From: Jeotgalibacillus sp. ET6
GTDB lineage: Bacteria; Bacillota; Bacilli; Bacillales; Jeotgalibacillaceae
Direction: 5' to 3'
NCBI RefSeq assembly: GCF_029667115.1
Contig: NZ_JARUIU010000003.1
Location: 124,001-188,000 of the forward strand
Length of the DNA stretch: 64,000 nucleotides
The position numbers and the translations under genes are program-made. The notes beneath the pieces were generated by a model. The model had not been told where the DNA came from. It did not search any database and saw only the letters and a program-made list of their open reading frames with translations. Within the stretch, counting starts at the first letter, position 1. Every line of letters starts with the position of its first letter. Of this stretch, positions 17,615 through 26,208 are shown one piece after another.

Positions 17615-17659
17615 GTAGTAATTCTCCTATCAACAAGCAATTTTCATCCATGAAATCAT

Positions 17660-17698
17660 TTGTGAACTTATTCACATATTGTTTATTTTAATTATACC
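17660..17698 (-). promoter_or_regulatory. Rex-type operator at the cydDC promoter
   Basis: TTGTGAACTTATTCACATA at 17660-17678 matches the redox repressor Rex consensus TTGTGAA-N4-TTCACAA in all but the last bases. A minus-strand TATAAT (17691-17696) lies just upstream, so the operator covers the transcription start. Rex represses cydABCD in B. subtilis (established), which makes the assignment strong. Confidence 0.8.
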
Positions 17699-17885
17699 TA
17701 AGTATAAACGTATTTTCATCTTTAACGGGTCGGGATATGCGAAAACATGTGAATGATGTGTCAACATGCCTATCCGCATTAGACCAGAATGAAATTTCCA
17801 TAACAATAGATAATCAATACAATGAAACCTGCTTTATAATAGTACTTAAATAAAAAATTCCCATTTTAGTTCACAGGAGGAGATA

Positions 17886-18530
17886 ATGGTTGTTTTTTTA
17901 GTTAAATCAATAAATGTTAATTTCAGTCAGGAACCAAGAAAAGTGATTCACTCCATATTGCTGTTGATTGCCGGGGTGTTGTTAGGGGTAATGGCAAAGG
18001 TTCTCGATGAAACTCCCAGTAATTCATTACCTTATTTACTGGAGGTATTGGATTTGAGGAACTTTTTTTCCCGCATAGGTGTTTGGATATTTCTTGCGAT
18101 GCTGATCACACTCTACAGCAAATCTCCTTTTAAATCTGCATTAAATGTTTTCTTGTTTTTTGCAGGCATGGTGGGCAGCTATTATCTTTATACCGTTTTG
18201 ATTGCCGGTTTTTACCTAGGAGATTATATGATGATTTGGATTTTTATAACTGGAATTTCACCTTTTTTGGCTTTTTTATGCTGGTATGCAAGAGGAAAAA
18301 GCCTTATGGCTGTTTCTTTGTCCTCATTATTAATTGTGGTTTTTTCAAGACAGGCTTTTGGATTTGGAATTGGGTATTTTCACATTAAACATGTACTGGA
18401 ATTGGTCCTCTGGTTTGCCGCGATAGGAGTGTTGTATCGTTCTCCCAGGCAGATTATCAAGGTGATAATCGTCGGTTTGATTCTTCACTTTCTGACAACT
18501 GAGATCCAATTTTTCTGGGGAATGTTGTAG
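17886..18530 (+). CDS. Multi-pass membrane protein of unknown function
   Basis: A 214-residue protein with about seven hydrophobic segments and little else: helices near 20-38, 60-80, 83-102, 106-125, 130-150, 160-180 and 185-205. It is more AT-rich than its neighbours. The pattern recalls small DUF6518-like membrane proteins, but I cannot place it. AGGAGGAGATA precedes the ATG. It stands alone and points away from cydDC. Confidence 0.6.
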   Translation: MVVFLVKSINVNFSQEPRKVIHSILLLIAGVLLGVMAKVLDETPSNSLPYLLEVLDLRNFFSRIGVWIFLAMLITLYSKSPFKSALNVFLFFAGMVGSYYLYTVLIAGFYLGDYMMIWIFITGISPFLAFLCWYARGKSLMAVSLSSLLIVVFSRQAFGFGIGYFHIKHVLELVLWFAAIGVLYRSPRQIIKVIIVGLILHFLTTEIQFFWGML

Positions 18531-18631
18531 ACGGTCATGCTATATCCATATGTGTAAGCAAAAATCAAATGCGTAGAAAGGTGAGGGGAAATAAACGCAA
18601 AGCTGCTGTGAGTTAAAAGATGTCTGGACCG

Positions 18632-18658
18632 GCCTGGGCAGGGTCAGCCCGCACAGGC
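18632..18658. other. GC-rich hairpin in the gap before desR
   Basis: GCCTGGGCAGGG and CCCGCACAGGC form a strong imperfect stem in the 213-bp gap between two converging genes. It may terminate one of them, although the U tract is poor. Nothing else is visible in this gap. Confidence 0.35.
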
Positions 18659-18743
18659 TCATATCCTTTTCCACAGAAATCGTTTGCCTGCAGGGCAGTA
18701 AAGAATCTTACATAATAGCCGGGTCACAAAAACGCCTATCCAG

Positions 18744-19343
18744 TTACTTAAACCAGCCCTTCTCCTTAAAACGGGAAATCGCTTCTATGCGGTTGCTGAC
18801 CTCTAATTTATCCAGGATAACTGAGATATAGTTGCGCACGGTGCCATTTGTGATAAAAAGTTCGCTTGCGATTTCTTTGGTGTTTTTACCTTCTGCAATG
18901 AGTTCAATAACCTGTTTTTCACGCTCGGTCAACGGGTTTACATCTGCAAAAGCCATATCAACAAGCTCAGGCGCGTATATGCGGCGGCCTTCCATGATCG
19001 TGCGGATTGAATTAGCTAATTCATCGCTCGGACCGTCTTTGAGCAAATAGCCGCTGACGCCTGCATTTCGGGCACGCTCAAAATAACCGGATCTTGCAAA
19101 GGTTGTCAGGATGATGATTTTGCATGGATGATCTTTTAGTTCAAGCGCTGCATCGAGCCCGCTCATCAATGGCATCTCAATATCCATAATACAAACGTCG
19201 GGATTCTCCTGCTTTACTAATTCCAGCGCTTCTTCTCCATTTCTGGCTTTTCCCACAATTTCCATATCTTCCTCTAAATTAAGAAGGGACCCCAATGCAC
19301 CAAGCAGCATCCCCTGATCCTCAGCTAATACAATCCGGATCAT
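18744..19343 (-). CDS. desR: Response regulator DesR, activator of the fatty acid desaturase gene
   Basis: A 199-residue NarL/LuxR-family regulator. The receiver domain has Asp54 (CIMDIEMP) as phosphorylation site and Lys102 (YLLKDG). The C-terminal HTH reads LTEREKQVIELIAEGKNTKEIA. Gene order des-desK-desR and length match B. subtilis, where DesK phosphorylates DesR on cooling to switch on des. It starts 2 bp after the desK stop, behind GGAGGAG. Confidence 0.9.
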   Translation of the reverse strand: MIRIVLAEDQGMLLGALGSLLNLEEDMEIVGKARNGEEALELVKQENPDVCIMDIEMPLMSGLDAALELKDHPCKIIILTTFARSGYFERARNAGVSGYLLKDGPSDELANSIRTIMEGRRIYAPELVDMAFADVNPLTEREKQVIELIAEGKNTKEIASELFITNGTVRNYISVILDKLEVSNRIEAISRFKEKGWFK

Positions 19344-19345
19344 TG

Positions 19346-20473
19346 TTACTCCTCCTTTGATTCTTTAATAACAACAGGCACCCGTATCGTCAATGATGTA
19401 CCTTCTGCAAAACGGATGTCCATTGAACCATTCACAAATTCAAGACGCTCTCTCATCCCCTGCAAACCGTTCCCGTTGTCACGATCCACACCTTCTGCCA
19501 GACCATTGCCATCATCCTTAATAAGGAGGCGAATTTCTTCAGATGTCTGCAGGATGCTGATCTCACAAAGGTCAGCTTCACTATGCTTTACGACATTTGT
19601 AACGGCTTCTTTTAAACACATACTTAAAACATTTTCCACAAGAAAAGGTGTGTGATGCAAAGTATCTGTTCCCTGTATATCAAAAGCAATCCCGGCAGCG
19701 TTTAAAATCTGCTTCACATGCACCAGCTCATCTCGAAGCTTTGTGCCCCTCATATCTGAAACGAGTTCCCGCACTTCCTTCAGAGCTGTTCTGGCTGTTT
19801 GGTTGACATCCAGCATTTCCTTTTTAGCTGTTTCAGGATCGGCTGTCATCAGCTTCCCGGCCAGGTCGCTTTTCAGCCCAATCAGCGATAATTTCTGGCC
19901 AAGTGTATCGTGGAGATCCCGGGCAATTCTTTGACGTTCCTCCATGACAATAAGCTTGGAAATACGCTCATTTGCCACCTCAAGCTGTGTTTCGAGTTTA
20001 TCCCTTTTATTGCTGTTATACGAATTCAGCGGCAGAAGAATAACGCCGATTACACTGATTAACACAAAAGGAAATTGAGAGAAAAACAATTCGTCCTGCG
20101 TAAAAAAAGCGATATTCACGGTAGCAATCGTCGTTAGCACAAGAATTCCATATAAAATAAAAAATCCTATTTTATTTTGAACATTCCCCACCATAAACGC
20201 GAGAAATAAAGCGAAATAAACAAAACCGAATATGACTGTCATCGCGATACTGATCGCAATGGCAATCCCTACCCACACGTAGTTGACCCATCCTTTCGTT
20301 AAAAAAGTCAGTCTATACGCAATGAAGAAAAGCAAAATCATTAACACACCTACCGCAATTTCAATCCAGGAAGAAGACCTGAAAATAAAATAAAACGGAA
20401 GCATACAAAAAATGATCCATATGTAAATATTCAAACCCGTATTCTTTGGAAAAATATTATACCAATTACGCAC
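19346..20473 (-). CDS. desK: Thermosensor histidine kinase DesK
   Basis: A 375-residue membrane kinase. About five N-terminal membrane helices (17-36, 38-56, 65-92, 103-123, 133-150) sense membrane thickness; a coiled coil follows, then the HisKA_3 motif RQRIARDLHDTLGQ with His188, the same number as in B. subtilis DesK. The ATP-binding region has NVVKHS and DDGNGL. It starts with GTG behind GGAAGGG. DesK switches between kinase and phosphatase with temperature. Confidence 0.9.
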   Translation of the reverse strand: MRNWYNIFPKNTGLNIYIWIIFCMLPFYFIFRSSSWIEIAVGVLMILLFFIAYRLTFLTKGWVNYVWVGIAIAISIAMTVIFGFVYFALFLAFMVGNVQNKIGFFILYGILVLTTIATVNIAFFTQDELFFSQFPFVLISVIGVILLPLNSYNSNKRDKLETQLEVANERISKLIVMEERQRIARDLHDTLGQKLSLIGLKSDLAGKLMTADPETAKKEMLDVNQTARTALKEVRELVSDMRGTKLRDELVHVKQILNAAGIAFDIQGTDTLHHTPFLVENVLSMCLKEAVTNVVKHSEADLCEISILQTSEEIRLLIKDDGNGLAEGVDRDNGNGLQGMRERLEFVNGSMDIRFAEGTSLTIRVPVVIKESKEE

Positions 20474-20573
20474 CCAAGCCCTTCCTTTCTTTTCTATATT
20501 ATATCAAAATACCCCTGCAAACTCACCGTAAAAAGCCAGCCTCCTCTGCTTTTTCAGTATACCAAAAAACGCG

Positions 20574-20612
20574 TTAGTGCAGTAAAGGGGCCAGGCCCCT
20601 TTACTGCACTAA
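20574..20612. repeat. 39-bp perfect palindrome with GGGGCCAGGCCCC core
   Basis: TTAGTGCAGTAAAGGGGCC (20574-20592) is the exact reverse complement of 20594-20612, with a single A at the centre. It lies between des and desK. It has the shape of a terminator stem but no U tract on either side. Related cores occur at about 47.69, 49.35 and 52.6 kb. Confidence 0.8.
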
Positions 20613-20620
20613 AGAACTCC

Positions 20621-20652
20621 AAAAACAAAACACCCGCCCAATTGGACGGGTG
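20621..20652 (-). terminator. Terminator after des
   Basis: Read leftward, CACCCGTCCAATTGGGCGGGTG folds into a stem followed by TTTTGTTTTT. It partly insulates desKR from des, as in the B. subtilis operon, where desKR also has its own expression. Confidence 0.8.
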
Positions 20653-20661
20653 AAGTAAAGG

Positions 20662-21714
20662 TTATTTTCCTTCAACACTGCTTATTTTACGGTTAAGCTG
20701 CACATTCAGTTCTCCTGTTTTAATACGCTGCTTCACTTCTTTAAAGCTGACAAATGTTTTACGGCTCTCGTCATACAGGCGGAATCGGATCGATTGAAGA
20801 CTTGATCCCATTGTGATGGTCGTTGCCTGATGAAGAGGCGGAGTGGATTCGTGCGCTTTTTCCAGATTGTAATTGGGAACACGCGGGCTTAAGTGATGCA
20901 CATGGTGATAGCCAATATTGCCGGTTACCCACTGAAGCACTTTTGGCAATTTGTAATAGGAGCTGCCGTCCACTGCGGCTTTAACATAATCCCACTCTGA
21001 TTCATCTTCAAAATAAGAGTCCTCAAACTGATGCTGTACATAAAACAACCAGATGCCAAGCGAGCCTGACACAAACATAACCGGACCATGAACCAGCAAA
21101 AATGCCTGCCAGCCGACTGCCCAAATCATCAGGCCATACACAGCGATAATCGCTGCATTTGTTAAATACGTATTATTTCTTTCTTTTTTGCGTGCATCTT
21201 TGCGATTCATGCGGTTTGTTACAAAGAAAAGGTAAAGCGGACCGAGTCCGAACATAACTAGCGGATTGCGGTACAGACGGTAAGCCAGTCGTTCTTTAAA
21301 AGAAGCAGCGGCGTACTCATCCACTGTCATAATCCATACATCTCCAACTCCGCGTTTATCCAGATTACTGCTGGTTGCGTGATGGATCGAGTGCTCTCTC
21401 TTCCACTTTTCAAAAGGGAACATGGTAATGACGCCGGTAACCGTACCCAATATTGTATTAATTTTTTTATTTTTAAAGAATGATCCGTGACAGCAGTCAT
21501 GGAAGATAATAAAGATTCTCACAACGAATCCTGCAGCCACTACAGAAAGTGCGAGTGACAGTAAAATAGATATCGATAAGCTTTGATAAGCTAAAAACCA
21601 TAATAGAAAAAATGGTGGAATGGTATTAATCATTTGGCGGACACTTGCTTTAAAGTCTGATTTTTCAAAAGGTGAGACACTTTTTCTAAGTTCAGCCGTT
21701 TTTTGTTTACTCAT
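20662..21714 (-). CDS. des: Membrane acyl-lipid (delta-5 type) fatty acid desaturase Des
   Basis: A 350-residue membrane di-iron enzyme that puts a cis double bond into phospholipid acyl chains when temperature drops. The three histidine boxes are present: HDCCHGS, HSIHHATS and HHVHHLSP, separated by paired hydrophobic segments. Length matches B. subtilis Des (352 residues). It starts behind GGGAGG and is controlled by DesKR, encoded next. Confidence 0.92.
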   Translation of the reverse strand: MSKQKTAELRKSVSPFEKSDFKASVRQMINTIPPFFLLWFLAYQSLSISILLSLALSVVAAGFVVRIFIIFHDCCHGSFFKNKKINTILGTVTGVITMFPFEKWKREHSIHHATSSNLDKRGVGDVWIMTVDEYAAASFKERLAYRLYRNPLVMFGLGPLYLFFVTNRMNRKDARKKERNNTYLTNAAIIAVYGLMIWAVGWQAFLLVHGPVMFVSGSLGIWLFYVQHQFEDSYFEDESEWDYVKAAVDGSSYYKLPKVLQWVTGNIGYHHVHHLSPRVPNYNLEKAHESTPPLHQATTITMGSSLQSIRFRLYDESRKTFVSFKEVKQRIKTGELNVQLNRKISSVEGK

Positions 21715-21788
21715 ATTTGCCTCCCAAGCTAAATCGTTTTTGTTGATCTTATGACCTCATCTTAAAGCTTTGCCAAAAAAGAAAGAAG

Positions 21789-21825
21789 TCATGAGTGTCA
21801 ACTCTTATTCATGACATCTGTCATG
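21789..21825 (-). promoter_or_regulatory. Probable DesR operator and -35 region of des
   Basis: CATGACATCTGTCATG at 21810-21825 is a perfect palindrome. A second, looser copy (GTCATGAGTGTCA) lies at 21789-21801. On the minus strand TTGACA (21797-21802) is a good -35, but no good -10 is visible, as expected for an activator-dependent promoter. DesR binds two adjacent sites upstream of des in B. subtilis (established). Confidence 0.7.
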
Positions 21826-21934
21826 TTCCGATAAAATAAGGGATTTTCTTCTGCCGTTTAACCCGGAATTTGGAATGATGAAACAGAAGAAGAATGGAGA
21901 AAATAAATGTAGCCGGAATTATGGAGGGTTGAAT

Positions 21935-22909
21935 GTGAAAAGATTTAGTTTGTGCAGCATCTTAATGTTTGTTCTCTTCACCTCTTCTTTGTCTGCCGAG
22001 GCGAAGACCTCCAGGGAAGAATTATTGTCCGAGCGGATGGAGTATTATATTCAATACGGCACCGAACACTTTATTCCCTGGTACTACCTTGCTGCTATCG
22101 ATCAGTTTGAGCGAAATATTCAGCTTGTCCGTGATGACATTCCAAAAAGAGACAGTTCTATTGCCATTCAATTTCATGAAGATTACTGGGCCGGCTCCAT
22201 GAATCCAAATAAAGAGGACACCTCCCCTGCTACCATTGATCTTTTCGGAGGCAAAGGCCTTGATGGAAATAATGATGGAAAAGCGGATCGCAATAATGTA
22301 GAGGACGTTCTTTATACCATGGCCGCTTATTTAAGTGAATTTGGAAATGCGGAAGAAAATTTCTCCATAGCTCTGTGGGAGTACTACAGACGCGAGGAAA
22401 CGGTGCGTCAGATTATGACCATCTCAAAGATTTATCAGCAAAATAATACGCTTGATTTATACGATCATGTTTTCCCTCTTCCGAAAGAGCATAATTACAG
22501 CTACCGCAGCACCTGGGGCGATAACCGGGGGTGGGGCGGCAAACGGATTCACGAAGGCACCGACCTCTTTGCAAATTACGGAGTGCCTGTCAGAGCCTCT
22601 ACTCACGGCGTAATTGAAGTAATGGGCTGGAATGAATATGGCGGCTGGCGTGTCGGCATCCGGGATATTCACAATATCTACCACTACTTTGCTCATCTGG
22701 GCAGCTTCAATAAGGATCTTAAAAAAGGTGACGTTGTAAAAACCGGAACCATTATCGGGTATGTTGGCAGCTCCGGTTACGGTAAGGAAGGAACAAGCGG
22801 GAAATTCCCGCCGCATCTGCATTACGGCATGTATTTAGATAACGGACGAACGGAATGGGCATTTGACCCTTATCCTTCACTCCGCATTTGGGAAAGACAG
22901 CAAAATTAG
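21935..22909 (+). CDS. LytH-like M23 metallopeptidase (sporulation cell wall peptidase)
   Basis: A 324-residue secreted protein. GTG at 21935 with GGAGGG upstream was chosen because it starts right at a signal peptide (VKRFSLCSILMFVLFTSSLSAEA); an ATG 20 codons earlier lacks this. Residues ~30-180 form a helical domain with IPWYYLAAIDQFERN. The C-terminal LytM/M23 domain has HEGTDLFA, HLG and HLHYG zinc ligands. This layout fits LytH, the L-Ala-D-Glu peptidase that trims peptide side chains in spore cortex. The exact family member is inferred. Confidence 0.78.
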   Translation: MKRFSLCSILMFVLFTSSLSAEAKTSREELLSERMEYYIQYGTEHFIPWYYLAAIDQFERNIQLVRDDIPKRDSSIAIQFHEDYWAGSMNPNKEDTSPATIDLFGGKGLDGNNDGKADRNNVEDVLYTMAAYLSEFGNAEENFSIALWEYYRREETVRQIMTISKIYQQNNTLDLYDHVFPLPKEHNYSYRSTWGDNRGWGGKRIHEGTDLFANYGVPVRASTHGVIEVMGWNEYGGWRVGIRDIHNIYHYFAHLGSFNKDLKKGDVVKTGTIIGYVGSSGYGKEGTSGKFPPHLHYGMYLDNGRTEWAFDPYPSLRIWERQQN

Positions 22910-23128
22910 AGGCTGGGACAAAAGTGTCTCAGCCTCTTTGACCGGTCCACTTCACTTCAGGAGGACGCTTTCCGCAGGGACGGCGCTGAGCCTCTCCAGA
23001 GCGTTGCTCTGTAAAGTCTCAGCTTGCCGTCATATACTGCAGGAGTCGCCACCTTCCGCTCAGCTCCCCTCATACTATTAATAGTTACTACCTCATTTTT
23101 AATTTTGTTTAACTTTGTTCCAACTTCT
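22908..23128. repeat. Dispersed structured repeat, near full-length copy (subfamily 1)
   Basis: It starts at the LytH-like stop codon with the hairpin AGAGGCTGGGACA (22908-22920) / TGTCTCAGCCTCT (22925-22937), which also serves as a terminator. The GACCGGTC, GGGACGGCGCTGAGCC, AGTCTCAGCTTGCCGTC and CTGCAGGAGTCGCCACCTTCC blocks follow in order. The right end (TTTGTTCCAACTTC) is decayed compared with 6042-6062. Confidence 0.85.
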
Positions 23129-23136
23129 TTCTTTTG

Positions 23137-23943
23137 CTATTCCAGTTCCTCTATCTCTTCAGGAATAACATAATCTGTGTAAAATCCGTGCACGTCAATT
23201 TCAAAGAATGTATACATTTCATCTAAGTCATTAATCGTGTAGACATAGGTGACAATACCCTTTTTGTGAAGTTCCTCTACTAGCGATTCATTCACTCTTG
23301 CTTTTGAAATGCCAACCGCGCGCAAATCATGTTTCCGACAAAATGCGAGGATTGATTCGGGAGAGTGGTTTTCCCTTCCCACAATATACAAAACATCCTC
23401 AAAACCATAGCTCCTTATAATGTCTATGTCATCGCGGTAGTACATTTGAGGGATCAGCCGTTCCACTATTCGCTGGTCCACATCCTTTATTTTTTCCCCG
23501 ACCTGCTTGTAAAGCTTTTCGGTGTCTTTAGAGGAGGTCCCCTTCCCATCAAGGAGCACATAAATCTCAGGATGCTTCTCCATCAGTTTAATGACGCTCT
23601 CAAAGTCAAGCGGGGTAAAGTGCAAATAGTAAGGAAGCTTAATGAATTTACTATAAGAAAGAGCTTTATTTTTCGGTTTAAACTCCTGACCATATGTCTC
23701 GTCCCAGCCATGGCGTGCCACAAGATGTCCATCACTGGTGAGGGAAAGATCAATTTCTATCAGCTTATAGCCATTGCTGTAGCTATTGCGAAAAGCCTGT
23801 TCACTATTTGTATAGTCCTTTCCTTTAATTCCTCCTGCTGCGTGTGCAATGAGTTTGTGCTTAGTCCATGCATATGAATCCACTTTTTCTTCAGAAGGAC
23901 TTATCCATGACCATAAAACCATGAAAAGCAGTATATACTTCAT
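23137..23943 (-). CDS. Secreted glycerophosphodiester phosphodiesterase-family protein
   Basis: A 268-residue GDPD-fold protein. A short signal peptide is followed by the TIM-barrel motifs LIAHAAGGIKGKDYTNSEQAF (split as HAAGG...TNSEQAF), EIDLSLTSDGHLVARHG and LLDGK. The first motif has HAAGG instead of the usual HRG/HRA, so catalysis may be altered. It would hydrolyse glycerophosphodiesters or teichoic-acid-like polymers at the cell surface. GAGGTG precedes the ATG. Confidence 0.8.
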   Translation of the reverse strand: MKYILLFMVLWSWISPSEEKVDSYAWTKHKLIAHAAGGIKGKDYTNSEQAFRNSYSNGYKLIEIDLSLTSDGHLVARHGWDETYGQEFKPKNKALSYSKFIKLPYYLHFTPLDFESVIKLMEKHPEIYVLLDGKGTSSKDTEKLYKQVGEKIKDVDQRIVERLIPQMYYRDDIDIIRSYGFEDVLYIVGRENHSPESILAFCRKHDLRAVGISKARVNESLVEELHKKGIVTYVYTINDLDEMYTFFEIDVHGFYTDYVIPEEIEELE

Positions 23944-24016
23944 TCTTCAACACCTCAATTACAGTCTTCCTTTGTAGTATGAGCTATTTGAAACATCAAA
24001 TTCCTGCAAATCCTCT

Positions 24017-25120
24017 TTAGCGTAAAGTTCCTGTGGCTAAAATCTGCATTTCAACCTTCAAATTGTACTCCATGTTTTCAAGAACCCTCTGATCCATTTC
24101 CTCAGTCCACTCTCCATGATGATACATTCGAAAGTTCTCGGTTAATCCAACAGGATCGATCCCTTTCTCCTTCAGATCATCGATAATCACTTCCACCTGC
24201 TCTTCAGTAAACTTTCGCACCTCTTCTTCCATTTTGGAATACTCACTGCTTTTTGAGAGGTCTTTTTCTCCACGATATTCATAAATGCTGCCTTTTAATT
24301 TTATGGTAATATCAAGAACCGGATGATCTACATCTTTGTTGGAGGAGTAATCAACTTCTGTATTCAGAAAGTCGATCACGACTTCTTCTCTTTCCTCCCC
24401 GTTTGAACTGAGAGGTATTGTGGCAGCAGGAATTTTTCTTACCCCGGAAAGCATCTGAATAATTTGCCCTTCTTCCCTGGAGTATACTTCTTCCATTTTG
24501 TCATGTTTAAATAGGGCAATGCCTGAAAGCTCAACGATGCTCTCTTTGTGTTCAAGATAAGGAACCATGATGTCTACTACAGGGTTTGAATGAGCGTACA
24601 TAAAATTATGGATGGTCGTAAAAGGACTGAACATAATATGCGGCTTCGGCTTCAAAAGGGCGTTCATATACGTCACGATACTTGGCTTATCAGGATAATC
24701 ACCATTAAGAAGTCCTTCTGCCGTATCTTTAACGATCACCACAAACACATTTCCGCCAATGACGGGATTTCGGTAAAGATGCTCTACTACTTCCCACATT
24801 TTTCCGCTAGTCGCGAATTCTTCATTAAATAACACAACTCTCAATCCGTTTAATTTAATTTCCTTATCCGCCTGCGAGGAAAGATCTACAATGGCTTCTT
24901 TGATCATGCCTGCCTGCGTGGTGTATATTTGATTTGTCTGTTCTGTGGAAGAGCTGAACTGAGGAATGGCAAGCGTCACCTTCATATCCTCTTCATCTAC
25001 ATAATCAATGCCAATTAAACTCACCAAGGCTACATCTTCTACTGCACTTGGTTTAAGTTCAGAAGCACATCCCATCAAAAGCAGGGAACAGGAAATAAGC
25101 CATATAATCCGTATATTCAT
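24017..25120 (-). CDS. Spore germination receptor subunit C (GerAC/GerKC-type lipoprotein)
   Basis: A 367-residue Ger(x)C lipoprotein. ATG at 25120 overlaps the GerB-type stop (ATGA) and gives a lipobox protein: MNIRIIWLISCSLLLMGCAS, with the lipid-bearing Cys at residue 18. Family landmarks are ALVSLIGIDY and the C-terminal GIDPVGL and YNLKVEMQILATG. It is anchored to the outer face of the spore inner membrane and works with the A and B subunits. It is the last gene of the tricistronic operon. Confidence 0.9.
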   Translation of the reverse strand: MNIRIIWLISCSLLLMGCASELKPSAVEDVALVSLIGIDYVDEEDMKVTLAIPQFSSSTEQTNQIYTTQAGMIKEAIVDLSSQADKEIKLNGLRVVLFNEEFATSGKMWEVVEHLYRNPVIGGNVFVVIVKDTAEGLLNGDYPDKPSIVTYMNALLKPKPHIMFSPFTTIHNFMYAHSNPVVDIMVPYLEHKESIVELSGIALFKHDKMEEVYSREEGQIIQMLSGVRKIPAATIPLSSNGEEREEVVIDFLNTEVDYSSNKDVDHPVLDITIKLKGSIYEYRGEKDLSKSSEYSKMEEEVRKFTEEQVEVIIDDLKEKGIDPVGLTENFRMYHHGEWTEEMDQRVLENMEYNLKVEMQILATGTLR

Positions 25121-26202
25121 GATGAAGCCTGCTTTCTTCTGGATTTCACCGCATGAAGAAGAATTAAAAAATTTGGCCATAGAATAATGGCAAATTTAAA
25201 ATAAAATAAATTATCGTAAATCAATTCCTGGGTGTCTTTTGAAAAAGGAATATTGATAAATATAAAAATGCAAATAGAGATCAGATATACATGATACGTT
25301 TTATTATTAGAACGGAAAGCATCCATCCCCTTTTTTGCCACCCATAAATACGCAGCCGCACTCGAAAGAATTAGAAATACCCATAGAGAAATCCCCAACA
25401 CATCAATCCGTTCAGCAAATGACAGTTCAACTGCCTTGTACAGCTTTAAAATAGGGTAGAGAACTTCTTCCATCTGCCATTCTGAAAAATACATCACACT
25501 CACGATTGTTACCCCGGTATAGATTAAAATCGTAATCCAAATACCGATGCTTGCATTTTTAAATGCCTTTTTCTGGTTAATAATATAGGGGAAATACGTC
25601 ATAATAAGCTCATATCCACAAATAGCAAAATACCCATTGCGGGTGGCTAGTAAAAATTCTTCCAAGGTGAAATTTGAAACCGGCAATAAATGACGAACAT
25701 CCCCCTCAAATATGGGCCACTGAAGAAAATAGATCATCCACACCGTCAGGAAAAAACTCATTACACAAAATCGGGCGATGGATTTTATTCCGCCATGCAC
25801 CACATACAGCAGAAGGATAAAAAAGATAAACAAAGGAGTTGTAATGGTTCTGTCAGGCAGTGCGATAATCATGATTAAATCAAGATATCCCTCTATAATT
25901 GAGGCGATAAAAATAATCAGATACATAACCAAAAATAGATTAAGGGCTTTCCCTAAAACCTTGCCAATCATTTTTTCATTTAATGTGAAGATATTATCCT
26001 GTGGATAGCGTAAAAACAGCCAAATAATCGGGATGAGCGTCAGGTTTGCTATGATTCCAAGCATCAGCGGGAGCCACCACTGGCTGTACCCCATTGAACT
26101 TAACTGATTGGGCAGAGACAGAAGTCCGAGTCCTACCATACTGTTTTGAACAAGGAAAACAACGTGGTATCCTTTTAGTTTTTTCAGCTTATTGTTATCC
26201 AC
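25117..26202 (-). CDS. Spore germination receptor subunit B (GerAB/GerKB-type permease)
   Basis: A 361-residue protein with ten membrane helices, of the amino acid permease-like spore germination family. The N terminus GYHVVFLVQNSMVGLGLLSLP carries the ligand-binding helix 1 region. It starts with GTG behind GAGGAG, 6 bp after the A-subunit stop. The B subunit binds the germinant, usually an amino acid. The ligand of this receptor cannot be predicted. Confidence 0.9.
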   Translation of the reverse strand: MDNNKLKKLKGYHVVFLVQNSMVGLGLLSLPNQLSSMGYSQWWLPLMLGIIANLTLIPIIWLFLRYPQDNIFTLNEKMIGKVLGKALNLFLVMYLIIFIASIIEGYLDLIMIIALPDRTITTPLFIFFILLLYVVHGGIKSIARFCVMSFFLTVWMIYFLQWPIFEGDVRHLLPVSNFTLEEFLLATRNGYFAICGYELIMTYFPYIINQKKAFKNASIGIWITILIYTGVTIVSVMYFSEWQMEEVLYPILKLYKAVELSFAERIDVLGISLWVFLILSSAAAYLWVAKKGMDAFRSNNKTYHVYLISICIFIFINIPFSKDTQELIYDNLFYFKFAIILWPNFLILLHAVKSRRKQASS

Positions 26203-26208
26203 TCATGT

